A stretch of DNA of 16,854 bases from Lysobacteraceae bacterium (GCA_017990865.1 JAGNNB010000019.1:1-16854); one strand, 5' to 3'; counted from the stretch's first letter, positions 8,153 through 16,791 are shown. Program-made: numbers and translations. The notes: generated by a model not told the origin, from the sequence alone.

Positions 8153-8168
8153 ATCGGCGATCGCCGAT
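8153..8168. repeat. Perfect 16-bp palindrome downstream of sdaA
   Basis: ATCGGCGATCGCCGAT is a perfect palindrome in the 266-bp stretch between sdaA and the convergent regulator gene. It could be a weak hairpin or a protein site. There is no T-tract to support a rho-independent terminator. Confidence 0.4.
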
Positions 8169-8228
8169 GCGCATCCTTGATGCCGCTAGAGCAACAGCCC
8201 AACTCGCGCCGGAGTCTCCTCGACCCGA

Positions 8229-9074
8229 CTAAAACGAGGGGCTCGCTCCGAGGGCAAGACGATTCGACTGCGACTTCAACCGTTTCGCGGCCCAACGCCA
8301 TGCGCTTGGCGTGGTCGCGGTCGCGACGAGATAGGCGACGATGACCATCCACGCGAAAACCGTGGGGAAAACGCCGTTCTTCGACGGGTCGATAAGAACG
8401 GCGAACAGCCCGCCGATCGCGATGACCGACAACGCCGTGGCGTATATCGTCGTGTTGATGCGATCGGGGTTCCGCGACTGCTCGCGCGCATCGGCGTTGC
8501 CGTCTTCGGCTCCACCGCTCAGCGCTTGCGCCGAGAAGACCGAACCGAAAGACAGGCCCCTCGACCGCGATGCCCACTGCGCCGAGCCCCAACGCCACGC
8601 GCCGGGCATGGCGATGGTCGCAGCAAGGTAGGCGACGATGACTGTCCATGCCAAGGTCGCGGCGAACACGCTGCCGCCGCACTGAGCGGCCCCGCCAACC
8701 GGGCTGAGAAGACAGCCGATCAGCGTGCTGCTTGCGATCACCGTCATCGCCGTGGCGCAGATTGCCGCCTTGGCCCGGTCGCCTCCTCGCGGCTCGATTC
8801 GCGCGAGAACATCGGCCTGTTCGGCTTCGACACGGGGCGCTCGGATCATCTCGGTCGGGTCGGCCAACGGGCCTTTCATCAAGTCCATCGGAAGGCAATC
8901 GAAGGCGGCCGCGAGTCCCTTGCAGGTCTCCGCCGACGCGCAACCTTCGGCCTCGACCCGTTGCACGGTCCGCGCGCTCACGCCGGCGACAGCGGCGAGC
9001 TGTTCCTGCGACCATGCCCGCGATTCCCGCAAGCGACGAACGGTAGCGGCATCGATTTTCATATCGGCATTCAT
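8229..9074 (-). CDS. XRE-type HTH protein fused to two tandem two-helix membrane modules
   Basis: The 281-residue protein has an XRE-like helix-turn-helix at about residues 9-62 (VRRLRESRAWSQEQLAAVAG, then VSARTVQRVEAEG). Two homologous membrane modules follow, at about 93-176 and 198-276. Each has a [IY][CY]ATA[ML][ST]VIA helix, a short loop, then a second helix with AW[TM]VIVAYL[AV]AT ending in P[GS]AWRW. This predicts a membrane-tethered DNA-binding protein with four helices. The ATG at 9074 is chosen because GGGA precedes it and a TTGTTG/TATCCT promoter lies just upstream; ATGs at 9086 and 9062 are alternatives. Its target and signal are unknown. It is a single gene, convergent with sdaA. 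Confidence 0.85.
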   Translation of the reverse strand: MNADMKIDAATVRRLRESRAWSQEQLAAVAGVSARTVQRVEAEGCASAETCKGLAAAFDCLPMDLMKGPLADPTEMIRAPRVEAEQADVLARIEPRGGDRAKAAICATAMTVIASSTLIGCLLSPVGGAAQCGGSVFAATLAWTVIVAYLAATIAMPGAWRWGSAQWASRSRGLSFGSVFSAQALSGGAEDGNADAREQSRNPDRINTTIYATALSVIAIGGLFAVLIDPSKNGVFPTVFAWMVIVAYLVATATTPSAWRWAAKRLKSQSNRLALGASPSF

Positions 9075-9094
9075 GGCGAGTCCCATCGGCGGTC

Positions 9095-9124
9095 AGGATA
9101 GTCGGCTCAAACTGCCATCAACAA
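9095..9124 (-). promoter_or_regulatory. Candidate promoter of the XRE membrane regulator
   Basis: On the minus strand TTGTTG and TATCCT are separated by 18 bases, which would start transcription near 9088 and give a short leader before the ATG at 9074. This is a motif match only. Confidence 0.35.
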
Positions 9125-9135
9125 GCCCATTCGAC

Positions 9136-9179
9136 CACGACAATCGCCCGCCACGCTCACGACAATCGACCGCCAGACG
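9136..9179. repeat. Imperfect 22-bp tandem duplication at the hom stop codon
   Basis: Two 22-bp units, both starting CACGACAATCG, lie head to tail; their first 18 bases differ at one position. The hom stop codon (9157-9159) lies across the junction, so the duplication covers the last codons of hom and its downstream flank. Confidence 0.6.
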
Positions 9180-10307
9180 CAGACCACGCTGTCCGACTCG
9201 CGATCTCGATTGCATCGTCCAACAACGCCGCCGCCGTCACCTCCGCACCCGCGCCCGGGCCTTGGATCACCAGCGGGCGGTCGGCATAGCGGTCGGACCA
9301 GATCGCGATGCGATTGTCGGTGCCGCGTCCACCCAGCAGCGGGTCGTCGTGCGAGAGAAATTCCAAACCCGCACGCGCTACACCGCGTTCCCAGCGCGCG
9401 ATGAAGCGCAATTTCTCGCCGCGTTTGTAGGCCGCGGCGTAGGCGTCCCGCAGAGGCGTGTCGAGGGTCGCAAGCGCGGCGTCCAGCGTGTCGGAGCTCG
9501 CTTCGTTCAAGGCTAACGTCGATAGCGGTGCGACCGCGACCGCCTCGTGCTCCAGCTCCGCGCCGGCCGCGCGGGCGAGGATCAACAGCTTGCGACGCAC
9601 GTCCCCGCCACTCAAATCGTCTCGCGGATCGGGCTCTGTGTAGCCGGCGTCGCGCGCTTCGCGCACGAAGCGCGAGAACGGGCGCAAGCCATCGTAATGA
9701 TCGAACAACCACGCCAGCGAGCCGGACATCGCGCCGGCGATGGCATGGATGCGGTCGCCGCCGGCGCGCAAGGCGCGAATCGTCGATAACACCGGCAAAC
9801 CCGCGCCGACGGTGGCGCTGTCGCCGTAACGCGCCCCACCGATGCGCTGCGCTTCGCGGATCGCGCGCCAACGCGACAGCGCGGTGCCTTGACCAATCTT
9901 GCATGCGGTGACCACATGCACGCCTTGGGTTAACCATGCGGCATGCTGATCGGCCACAACGTCGCTCGCGGTCGCATCGATCACGATGCGCACGCCGCTC
10001 GCGCCCAAGGCGGGCAGCACATGCGCGAGCGAGGCGTGAGCATCGGCGTGTTCGCGCCAAACATCGTCCGTTTCGTCGCGTCGGTAGCGATGCCGGGAAT
10101 TCGCGACATGCCGCAATCGCAGACGCGCGCTCAGCGGAGTGCCGTTCCAGGCATCGAGACGCGCGATTACGGCGCGACCCACGGTGCCGGTGCCGAGCAG
10201 CGCGATCTTCGCGGACGCGACATCGAGGCTACGCGTCGAGGTCGTGGCCGCAACGTCGCGCTGTTGGATCCGCGCGTTGCGATCGATACGCGGCACCGGC
10301 CACGCGC

Positions 10308-10311
<4 letters not shown>
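9157..10311 (-). CDS. hom: Homoserine dehydrogenase
   Basis: The 384-residue enzyme reduces aspartate semialdehyde to homoserine with NAD(P)H, feeding methionine and threonine synthesis. A Rossmann NAD(P) site is at about residues 37-50 (ALLGTGTVG), the VVTACK segment holds Lys138, and the substrate and catalytic block is YTEPDPRDDLSGGDVRRKLL (Lys241). The end, QGPGAGAEVTAAALL, is like the dehydrogenase half of ThrA/MetL. There is no ACT domain and no aspartokinase domain, so it is a monofunctional short form. VVTACK replaces the more common VVTANK. The ATG at 10311 overlaps the metB stop as ATGA, which fixes the start; the frame is open further upstream but would then run into metB. It is the last gene of the SAM-riboswitch operon. 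Confidence 0.94.
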
Positions 10312-11689
<1,378 letters not shown>

Positions 11690-11693
<4 letters not shown>

Positions 11694-12817
11694 GCCGCAC
11701 CTCCCGTACACGCTTCGACGCGCGGCAGCGCTGCGTTCAGCACCGTCGCGATGTGATCGATTTCGGTGAGGAACGCATCGTGCCCGTATTTCGAACGCAA
11801 CAGTCGCAATTCGGCCTGCGGCAGGCGTTCCGCCAACTCGAAAATATCTTCGACGGGCACGAGACGGTCTTCGGTCACGCCGACGACGGTCGTCGGTACC
11901 GACACGGATTCCGGATCGATGCGATGCAGATCGATCGATTCCGACAAGCGCAGAAAGGCCGTCGGCGACGTGCGCGCGACATAGGCGAGGCCGCAATGCT
12001 CCAGATAATCCTCGGCGGCGACGCGCGCGCGGCCGTGGACCAGCGACGGCGGCGCGTCGAAGCGTTCGGCGAATTCGCCCGGCGTGCGATAGCTGAGCAT
12101 CGCCAACTGCCGCGCCAGCGACAAACCCTGTGCGTCGTCGCACTGCAACTGGCCGAGACCAACGATCTGCCGCTGCAGCGCACGCCACGCGCTGGCGTAA
12201 GGATGTGAGCGATGCGCGCCGCTGATGACCACCAGCGCACGCACGCGCTGCGGATAGCGCGCCGCGAACTGCAGACCGACCATCGCGCCATAGGACGCAC
12301 CGACGTAGGCATCGATCGCTTCGATACCGAGCGCATCCAGCGTCGCGGCGATCGCATCGGCTTGGTCGCGCGCGTCGATAGGCGCATCGATCGCGCCGTC
12401 GGCGCCGAGCCAATCGATCGCGACGATGCGGGTGCGGCTGGCATCGAGGCCGCGGCCGTTTTGGGTCTCCCACCAGCCGGCTTCGGGATAGGCGTCGGTC
12501 GACACCACATGCTTGTGCGCCGAAATGCCGCCGGCCGCGAGCACCACGGGCGCATCGGTCGGGCCGACGCATTCGTAGGCGATCTCGACCTCGCGCGTGC
12601 CGGCGTGACGCAGCGGCAACGCGATGCGCAGACGGCCGCGGAGCGCCGAGGGCGAATCGATGGCGGTCGATGCTGAAATCGTGCCGGTCCGGTGTGCGGC
12701 GCGGGAGGCGCTGTCGGTTTCGCCGATGCCGAGGAGCGCGACGGCGAGATCCTCGCGAACTGCGTAAGCGGAACCGAGGACGGCGTCGGAGCGGGCGGGG
12801 TCGATGGCGAAGGTCAT
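11690..12817 (-). CDS. metX: Homoserine O-acyltransferase MetX (probably succinyltransferase)
   Basis: The 375-residue alpha/beta-hydrolase activates homoserine by O-acylation, the first committed step to methionine. The nucleophile elbow is GASYGAM with Ser175, and the acid and base are Asp317 (VTEDRLVP) and His346 (SKYGHDAFL). The segment AAGGISAHKHV and the elbow are of the Xanthomonad type. From published work on MetX specificity I recall that members from this group can use succinyl-CoA rather than acetyl-CoA; the sequence alone does not settle it. The ATG at 12817 follows GGAG with six bases of spacing. That GGAG lies in a helix that can be masked (12821-12858), downstream of a SAM-I riboswitch. 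The stop overlaps metB by ATGA. Confidence 0.94.
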
Positions 12818-12820
12818 GGC

Positions 12821-12858
12821 GGTCTCCGGAAGTGGGCCACCAAGGGCGCGGGGAGACC
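12821..12858 (-). promoter_or_regulatory. Helix able to sequester the metX ribosome binding site
   Basis: In the metX leader, GGTCTCC (12858-12852) is perfectly complementary to GGAGACC (12827-12821), which contains the metX Shine-Dalgarno GGAG, with 24 bases between. This looks like the expression platform of the upstream riboswitch, acting on translation. The strand TCCCC overlapping the first half could instead pair with GGGGA inside the aptamer (12929-12925), a plausible anti-sequestering partner. The pairing is seen; the switching is inferred. Confidence 0.55.
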
Positions 12859-12902
12859 GAAGAATCGCTGCTGCGAGCCGCGGCGCTTGCCGCGATTCGC
12901 AA

Positions 12903-13032
12903 CCATCTTCCGGTGGACGCAGGTCCCCGCAGGAGTTGGCACCTTCGCGGGGCGAGGCCGATGCGAGATCGGCGTACGTCCCATCAGGTTGCCCCGGCGT
13001 CTTCGGGCCTGTCCCTCAGCCGGTCTTGATGG
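12903..13032 (-). ncRNA. SAM-I (S-box) riboswitch upstream of metX-metB-hom
   Basis: The minus-strand leader carries the S-box landmarks in order: CCATCAAGA at the 5' side of P1 (13032-13024), GAGGGAC (13017-13011) then GGCCCGA in P2, GGCAACC (12993-12987), a P3 arm with a GCCGAT/ATCGGC stem (12957-12973), GGTGCCAACTCC (12943-12932), and GGAAGATGG (12911-12903). The closing P1 pairs CCATC with GATGG. S-box aptamers bind S-adenosylmethionine and turn off methionine genes, which fits the operon. A TTGACA/CATCCT promoter would start transcription just before P1. The downstream region looks like a translational rather than terminator switch because no T-tract follows. Confidence 0.9.
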
Positions 13033-13040
13033 ATGACCGC

Positions 13041-13069
13041 AGGATGCCCGGGGGTTTCGGATTTGTCAA
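13041..13069 (-). promoter_or_regulatory. Candidate promoter of the metX operon
   Basis: On the minus strand a perfect TTGACA (13069-13064) is followed after 17 bases by CATCCT (13046-13041). The predicted start near 13034 falls at the first base of the riboswitch P1 helix region. The -10 is weak. The -35 touches a 10-4-10 inverted repeat. Confidence 0.5.
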
Positions 13070-13092
13070 TCGCTTCATGCGGATGAAGCGAT
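13069..13092. promoter_or_regulatory. 10-4-10 inverted repeat, candidate operator between divergent promoters
   Basis: ATCGCTTCAT, four bases, then ATGAAGCGAT form a perfect inverted repeat at the edge of the metX -35 element and 40 bases upstream of the propeller-protein ATG. It looks like a dimeric regulator site. I cannot name the regulator; it does not match the MetJ box. Confidence 0.45.
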
Positions 13093-13131
13093 GATTGCTC
13101 TGACCCGCCGCCATTCCGCATACTTGGGGGC

Positions 13132-14250
13132 ATGCCGATCCGTCCTTTCGCCCGCGGGCGCGCCCTCGCCGCCCTGCTTTGCTTCGCTTTGTGCGCCGTC
13201 GGCCCCGCCGCCGCGCGCGACCACCGCCCTCCTGCCGTCGTCGGCGAAACCTTCGTGTCGCAGGCGGTGGCCGAGGACGAACTCGACTCGCTGGCGACCT
13301 GGCGCCACCCCGACGGGACGCAGTGGCTGATCGCATCGGGTAAATCCAGCCATCGCCTGGTGATCTTCGATGCCGAAACGGGCGCGCGTCTGCGCACGTT
13401 CGGCGAGAAAGGCAGCGATCCGGGCCGGTTCAAACGCCCGAACGGACTGGCCGTGGCCGGCGACCGTTTGTTCGTGGTCGAACGCGACAACCATCGCGTT
13501 CAAGTGTTCGCGCTGCCGGATTTCGCACCGCTGGGAAGTTTCGGCGAAGCGCAATTGCGTGCGCCCTACGGCCTGTGGCTGAACACGACCGTCGATGGCG
13601 CCGACGGCGCGATCGATGTTTACGTCACCGACAGTTTCATGGACGGCGCGAACTACGATGTGGTGCCGCCGCTGGCGCAACTGGACCAACGCGTTCGCCG
13701 CTATCGCGTGCGTTTCGGCGCCGACGGTGCGCTCGAGGCCGATGCGCTCGGTCACTTCGGCGATGCGCGCGAAGCCTCCGCGTTGCGCATGGTCGAATCC
13801 ATCGGAGGGGATCGCGAACGCGGCACGCTGTTGATCGCCGATGAGTTCGTCGACCGCGCGCAGCGGCGCGATTCGACGCTGCGCGAATACACGCTGGACG
13901 GAGAGTTCACCGGCCGCAGCGCGCCGCGCGGCAGTTTCGAGGCCGAAGCCGAAGGCGTCGCGCTGTGGCGCTGTGCGAAATCCCGTCGTTTTTCGCGCGG
14001 TTTTTGGATCGCGGTCGATCAGCGCCAAGACCTCACCGCCTTCCGTCTGTTCGATCGCGACACGCTCGCCGCGCGCGGCGGTTTCGTCGGCCGCGTCGTC
14101 GCCGCCACCGACGGCATCGCCTTGCGCACCGCGCCCAGCCCGCGATTCCCGGCCGGCGCTCTGTTCGCGGTGCATCGCGACAAAGCCGTCGCGGCGTTCG
14201 ATCTGCGCGATGTCGCGCGCGCGCTGAAACTTCCGGCGCGGTGTCCGTGA
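13132..14250 (+). CDS. Exported phytase/NHL-like beta-propeller protein
   Basis: The 372-residue protein has a signal peptide at about residues 1-29 (cleavage near AAARD). NHL/phytase-like blades follow: LVIFDAETGARLRTFG, RFKRPNGLAVAGDRLFVVER, then DNHRVQVFALPDFAPLGSFG. A later segment, YTLDGEFTGR with FWIAVDQ and FRLFDRDTL, resembles the bacterial 3-phytase propeller. Known phytase-like propellers hydrolyse phosphoesters or are inactive relatives. Whether the calcium and phosphate ligands are present cannot be decided by eye, so the catalytic role is uncertain. The G-rich stretch just before the ATG is poorly spaced for a ribosome site. Its stop overlaps the next start by GTGA, so it is coupled to a peptidoglycan-type M23 peptidase. 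Confidence 0.85.
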   Translation: MPIRPFARGRALAALLCFALCAVGPAAARDHRPPAVVGETFVSQAVAEDELDSLATWRHPDGTQWLIASGKSSHRLVIFDAETGARLRTFGEKGSDPGRFKRPNGLAVAGDRLFVVERDNHRVQVFALPDFAPLGSFGEAQLRAPYGLWLNTTVDGADGAIDVYVTDSFMDGANYDVVPPLAQLDQRVRRYRVRFGADGALEADALGHFGDAREASALRMVESIGGDRERGTLLIADEFVDRAQRRDSTLREYTLDGEFTGRSAPRGSFEAEAEGVALWRCAKSRRFSRGFWIAVDQRQDLTAFRLFDRDTLAARGGFVGRVVAATDGIALRTAPSPRFPAGALFAVHRDKAVAAFDLRDVARALKLPARCP

Positions 14251-15197
14251 GCGGAACGCTCGCGAAACTCGCGCTGGCGGGCTGCCTCACGGTGTTCGCA
14301 TGCGCCAGCGCGGCGCAAGCGGCCAAAGTATTTCGCTGGTTCGATCGCGATGGCGTGGCGCATTACGGCGACCATGTGCCGGAAAGCGTCGATCCCGCGA
14401 CGACGCCGGTCGACCGCATTCCCGTGCCCGCCGAGCCCATGCCGATCGCGCGCTTGAAATTGGAACAAGCCGACGGCAGCGTGCGCGCCTGGGCCGAAAA
14501 CAATTTGGCCGGGCCGATCGAAGTCCGCTTGTATCAACCCGAGGACCGCGCCCGCATCGTGCCGGTCCGCGCCGATCCGCCGCTGCCCGTGCGGGCGGTG
14601 GTGCCGAGCCAGCAGCGCGCGCTTGTCGCCACGGTGTCCGCCGATCGCAATGCCTTGTTGAAGATGGACGTGGTGCCCGGCGACCCGAACGCGCGACCAC
14701 GCGATGTCGAATACGGCTACCCGCTGCGCAGCGACGAGGTGCGCGTGGAGCAAGGCTACGGCGGCCGCTACAGTCACAACGACGCGCAGAACCGCTATGC
14801 CGTGGATTTCGCCGCGGACATCGGCACGCAGGTGTTGGCGGCGCGCCCTGGCACGGTGATGCAGGTCGAAGCGGATTTCGACCGAAGCGGTTTGAACGCG
14901 GAAAAATACGCTGGCCGCGCCAATTTCGTGCGTATCGTCCATGACGACGGCACGATGGCGCTGTACGCGCACTTGGATGTGGACGGCGTGTTGGTGCGCA
15001 TCGGCCAGCGCGTGCGCAAAGGCCAGGTCATCGGCCTCTCCGGCAACACCGGCTACACCACCGGCCCGCATCTGCATTTCTCGGTGCAGGTCAACCGCGG
15101 CATGAAGCTCGAATCGATCCCGTTCCGGATGTTCGGCCCGGGCGGGATCCTGCGGTTCACCGAACCGACGCCAGTGCCGGCCTCGCCGTCTCCGTAA
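14247..15197 (+). CDS. Exported DUF4124 - M23 family metallopeptidase
   Basis: The 316-residue protein has a signal peptide (about 1-25, ending AAQA), then a DUF4124-like strand (AKVFRWFDRDGVAHYGDHVP, 26-45), a linker, and a C-terminal M23 domain at about 160-285. Likely zinc ligands are His177 (YSHNDA), Asp187 (AVDFAAD) and His277 in PHLHF, with His242 (YAHLD) and His275 also in the active site. M23 enzymes cut peptide bridges in peptidoglycan or activate amidases. The start is GTG at 14247, overlapping the upstream TGA; GTG at 14241 is an alternative two codons longer. It follows the propeller gene in one operon and is followed by four REP-like palindromes. Confidence 0.9.
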   Translation: MSGTLAKLALAGCLTVFACASAAQAAKVFRWFDRDGVAHYGDHVPESVDPATTPVDRIPVPAEPMPIARLKLEQADGSVRAWAENNLAGPIEVRLYQPEDRARIVPVRADPPLPVRAVVPSQQRALVATVSADRNALLKMDVVPGDPNARPRDVEYGYPLRSDEVRVEQGYGGRYSHNDAQNRYAVDFAADIGTQVLAARPGTVMQVEADFDRSGLNAEKYAGRANFVRIVHDDGTMALYAHLDVDGVLVRIGQRVRKGQVIGLSGNTGYTTGPHLHFSVQVNRGMKLESIPFRMFGPGGILRFTEPTPVPASPSP

Positions 15198-15205
15198 CCC
15201 CTCTC

Positions 15206-15359
15206 GTAGAGCGGAGCGAAGCTCCGCTGCACAACCACCCAACCCACGACGTAGAGCGGAGCGCAGCTCCGCTGAAGCGGTCTCGGTAATGCCAAAGCGG
15301 AGCTTCGCTCCGCTCTACGCGCTTCGGAAAGGCCTTAGCGGAGCTTCGCTCCGCTCTAC
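15206..15359. repeat. Cluster of four REP-like palindromes
   Basis: Two copies of the GTAGAGCGGAGC(G/C)(A/C)AGCTCCGCT palindrome (15206-15228 and 15251-15273) are followed by two copies in the opposite orientation (15296-15318 and 15337-15359), each ending CCGCTCTAC. Each can form an eight-base stem. They fill most of the 265-bp gap between the M23 gene and the DUF6326-type gene. No coding signal is seen in the remainder up to 15462. Confidence 0.9.
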
Positions 15360-15462
15360 GCGCTCTGCGTGTTGCAGGCATCGGGCAGGGTGACCGAAGT
15401 CACTTGGCCGATCGGCGGGACGATGTCACCGTGCCACGATCCGTCCGCATTCGCGAAACGCC

Positions 15463-15888
15463 ATGGCCAGTCTCGACGACATCAAAATTCACGTTCGCTT
15501 GAAACTCGGCGCGCTTTGGGCGGCGACGATGAGTTGCTATATCTACTGCGATTACTTCGAGTTGTACGTACCCGGCAAACTGCAGAGCATGCTGGACGGC
15601 CGGATGGACCCGCTCGGTCCGACGACGCAGGGCGTTTTGTTCGGGACCGCGACGATGATGGCGCTGCCGAGCCTGATGATCGCGCTGTCGCTGCTGCTGC
15701 CGGCGGCGATCTGCCGTTGGGCGAACATCGTGCTCGGTCTGTTCTACACCGCGATCATGTGCTTGCTGGTGTACCAGGCCGGTTGGTATTTCTACAAAGG
15801 CTTCGCGGCGTTGGAAGCGCTGATGACCATCGCGATCGTGGTTTACGCATGGCGATGGCCGCGCATGCGTACCGCGTCTCGTCTGTGA
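15463..15888 (+). CDS. DUF6326-type four-helix membrane protein
   Basis: The 141-residue protein has four hydrophobic segments at about residues 14-36, 56-80, 84-106 and 110-129. The opening IKIHVRLKLGALWAATMSCYIYCDYFELYVPG, here split as LKLGALWAATMSCYIYCD plus FELYVPG, and the later RWANIVLG match what I recall of the DUF6326 family. Function is unknown. The ATG at 15463 has only a weak ribosome site (GCGAAACGCC upstream). It is downstream of the REP cluster and ends 22 bases from the convergent tag gene. Confidence 0.8.
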   Translation: MASLDDIKIHVRLKLGALWAATMSCYIYCDYFELYVPGKLQSMLDGRMDPLGPTTQGVLFGTATMMALPSLMIALSLLLPAAICRWANIVLGLFYTAIMCLLVYQAGWYFYKGFAALEALMTIAIVVYAWRWPRMRTASRL

Positions 15889-15910
15889 ACGAGCATCGCG
15901 CCCCGCCGGC

Positions 15911-16510
15911 TTATGCGCGCGGCGCGTTCGCGAACGCCAGATACGCCGGCCGCAGTCGCGCGATCCTGGCCTGCACCGGGCAATCCGCGCGATGCGCACC
16001 GGGCAGATAACCCAAACTCATCAGAAATTCGCCGACGATCTCGCCGCCGGTGAAGCGAAAGGTCTTCTTGAACAGTTTCACCCACGCCGCCTTGTCGCGC
16101 GGCATGCTGTTCTGCGACGCGCCGTTATGCGGTATGCCCTCGTGCCGCGTATGCGCATCGAGCCATTCCGCGAAACCGCCGTGCGAATCGCGCAGGGCAC
16201 GGATCGCACCGGCGTTATGGATCGCGGCCTCGATCTTCAGCCGGTTGCGGATGATGCCGGCGTCGGCCAGCAAGCGCGCGCGGTCGCGCTCGCCGTATGC
16301 GGCGACGATGTCCACATCGAAGCCGTCGTAGGCACGGCGAAAGCCTTCCCGCTTCTTGAGGATGGTTTCCCAACTCAACCCGGCCTGATTGATCTCCAGA
16401 ATCAGCCGCTCGAACAATGCGGGCTCGTCGCGGGTCGGAAACCCGTACTCATGATCGTGGTAAGGCCCGTGGACGGGGTGGCTGGGGGCGAAATCGCAGT
16501 AAGTGCTCAT
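15911..16510 (-). CDS. tag: DNA-3-methyladenine glycosylase I
   Basis: The 199-residue base-excision repair enzyme removes 3-methyladenine from alkylated DNA. The N-terminus MSTYCDFAPSHPVHGPYHDH fits the family. The zinc site of E. coli Tag (Cys4, His17, His175, Cys179) is matched by Cys5, His18, His173 and Cys177. Glu39 corresponds to the base-recognition Glu38, and QAGLSWETILKKRE is the helix-hairpin-helix family hallmark. The ATG at 16510 is chosen from homology; the frame stays open upstream only because it reads through REP repeats. No strong ribosome site is seen. A GACAT-N3-ATGTC inverted repeat lies 25 bases upstream. Confidence 0.96.
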   Translation of the reverse strand: MSTYCDFAPSHPVHGPYHDHEYGFPTRDEPALFERLILEINQAGLSWETILKKREGFRRAYDGFDVDIVAAYGERDRARLLADAGIIRNRLKIEAAIHNAGAIRALRDSHGGFAEWLDAHTRHEGIPHNGASQNSMPRDKAAWVKLFKKTFRFTGGEIVGEFLMSLGYLPGAHRADCPVQARIARLRPAYLAFANAPRA

Positions 16511-16534
16511 GGCGACAGGATAGCCCCGGCTGCT

Positions 16535-16547
16535 GACATGCGATGTC
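16535..16547. promoter_or_regulatory. Small inverted repeat upstream of tag
   Basis: GACAT, three bases and ATGTC form a perfect 5-3-5 inverted repeat about 25 bases before the tag start. It could be an operator; the match is short and may be chance. Confidence 0.25.
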
Positions 16548-16559
16548 GGTAGGGCGGGC

Positions 16560-16791
16560 CCTTGGTTGTGGGAGGCCTTGGTTGTGGGAGGGCCGGAAGG
16601 CCCGATCCGAGTTGTAGCGAGTGCCGATCGGGCCTTCCGGCCCTCCCACAGTGGAGCCCTGGGGTGCTTTCGGTTTCGGGCCTTCCGGCCCTCCCACAGT
16701 GGGCCCTGGGATGCTTTCGGTTTCGGGCCTTCCGGCCCTCCCACAGTGGCCTTGGAGTGCTTTCGGTTTCGGGCCTTCCGGCCCTCCCACA
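16560..16791. repeat. REP-like array (GGGAGGGCCGGAAGGCCC family)
   Basis: A 16-bp tandem repeat (16560-16575, 16576-16591) leads into one palindromic unit (16583-16607). That unit forms a perfect 25-bp inverted repeat with the next unit (16626-16650) across an 18-base loop. Three further units in the second orientation follow at 16677-16698, 16724-16745 and 16770-16791, with related spacers ending CTTTCGGTTT. The array lies upstream of tag and holds no gene; an open minus-strand frame through it is an artefact of the repeat. Confidence 0.93.

Noticed and set aside
7998..8202. GTTAGGC and GCCCAAC core-like sequences suggesting an integron attC site
   Set aside because: They occur in the wrong order for one attC, the inner core boxes are not seen, and no integrase or cassette is present.
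8005..9015. 336-codon open frame on the minus strand overlapping the XRE gene
   Set aside because: Arginine-rich low-complexity translation with no recognisable domain; the overlapping frame has a clear HTH and membrane helices. It is a GC-driven shadow.
11694..12902. The metB frame stays open upstream through metX, giving an apparent 864-codon ORF
   Set aside because: The upstream part is the shadow of metX. MetB homology starts right after the ATG at 11693, which overlaps the metX stop.
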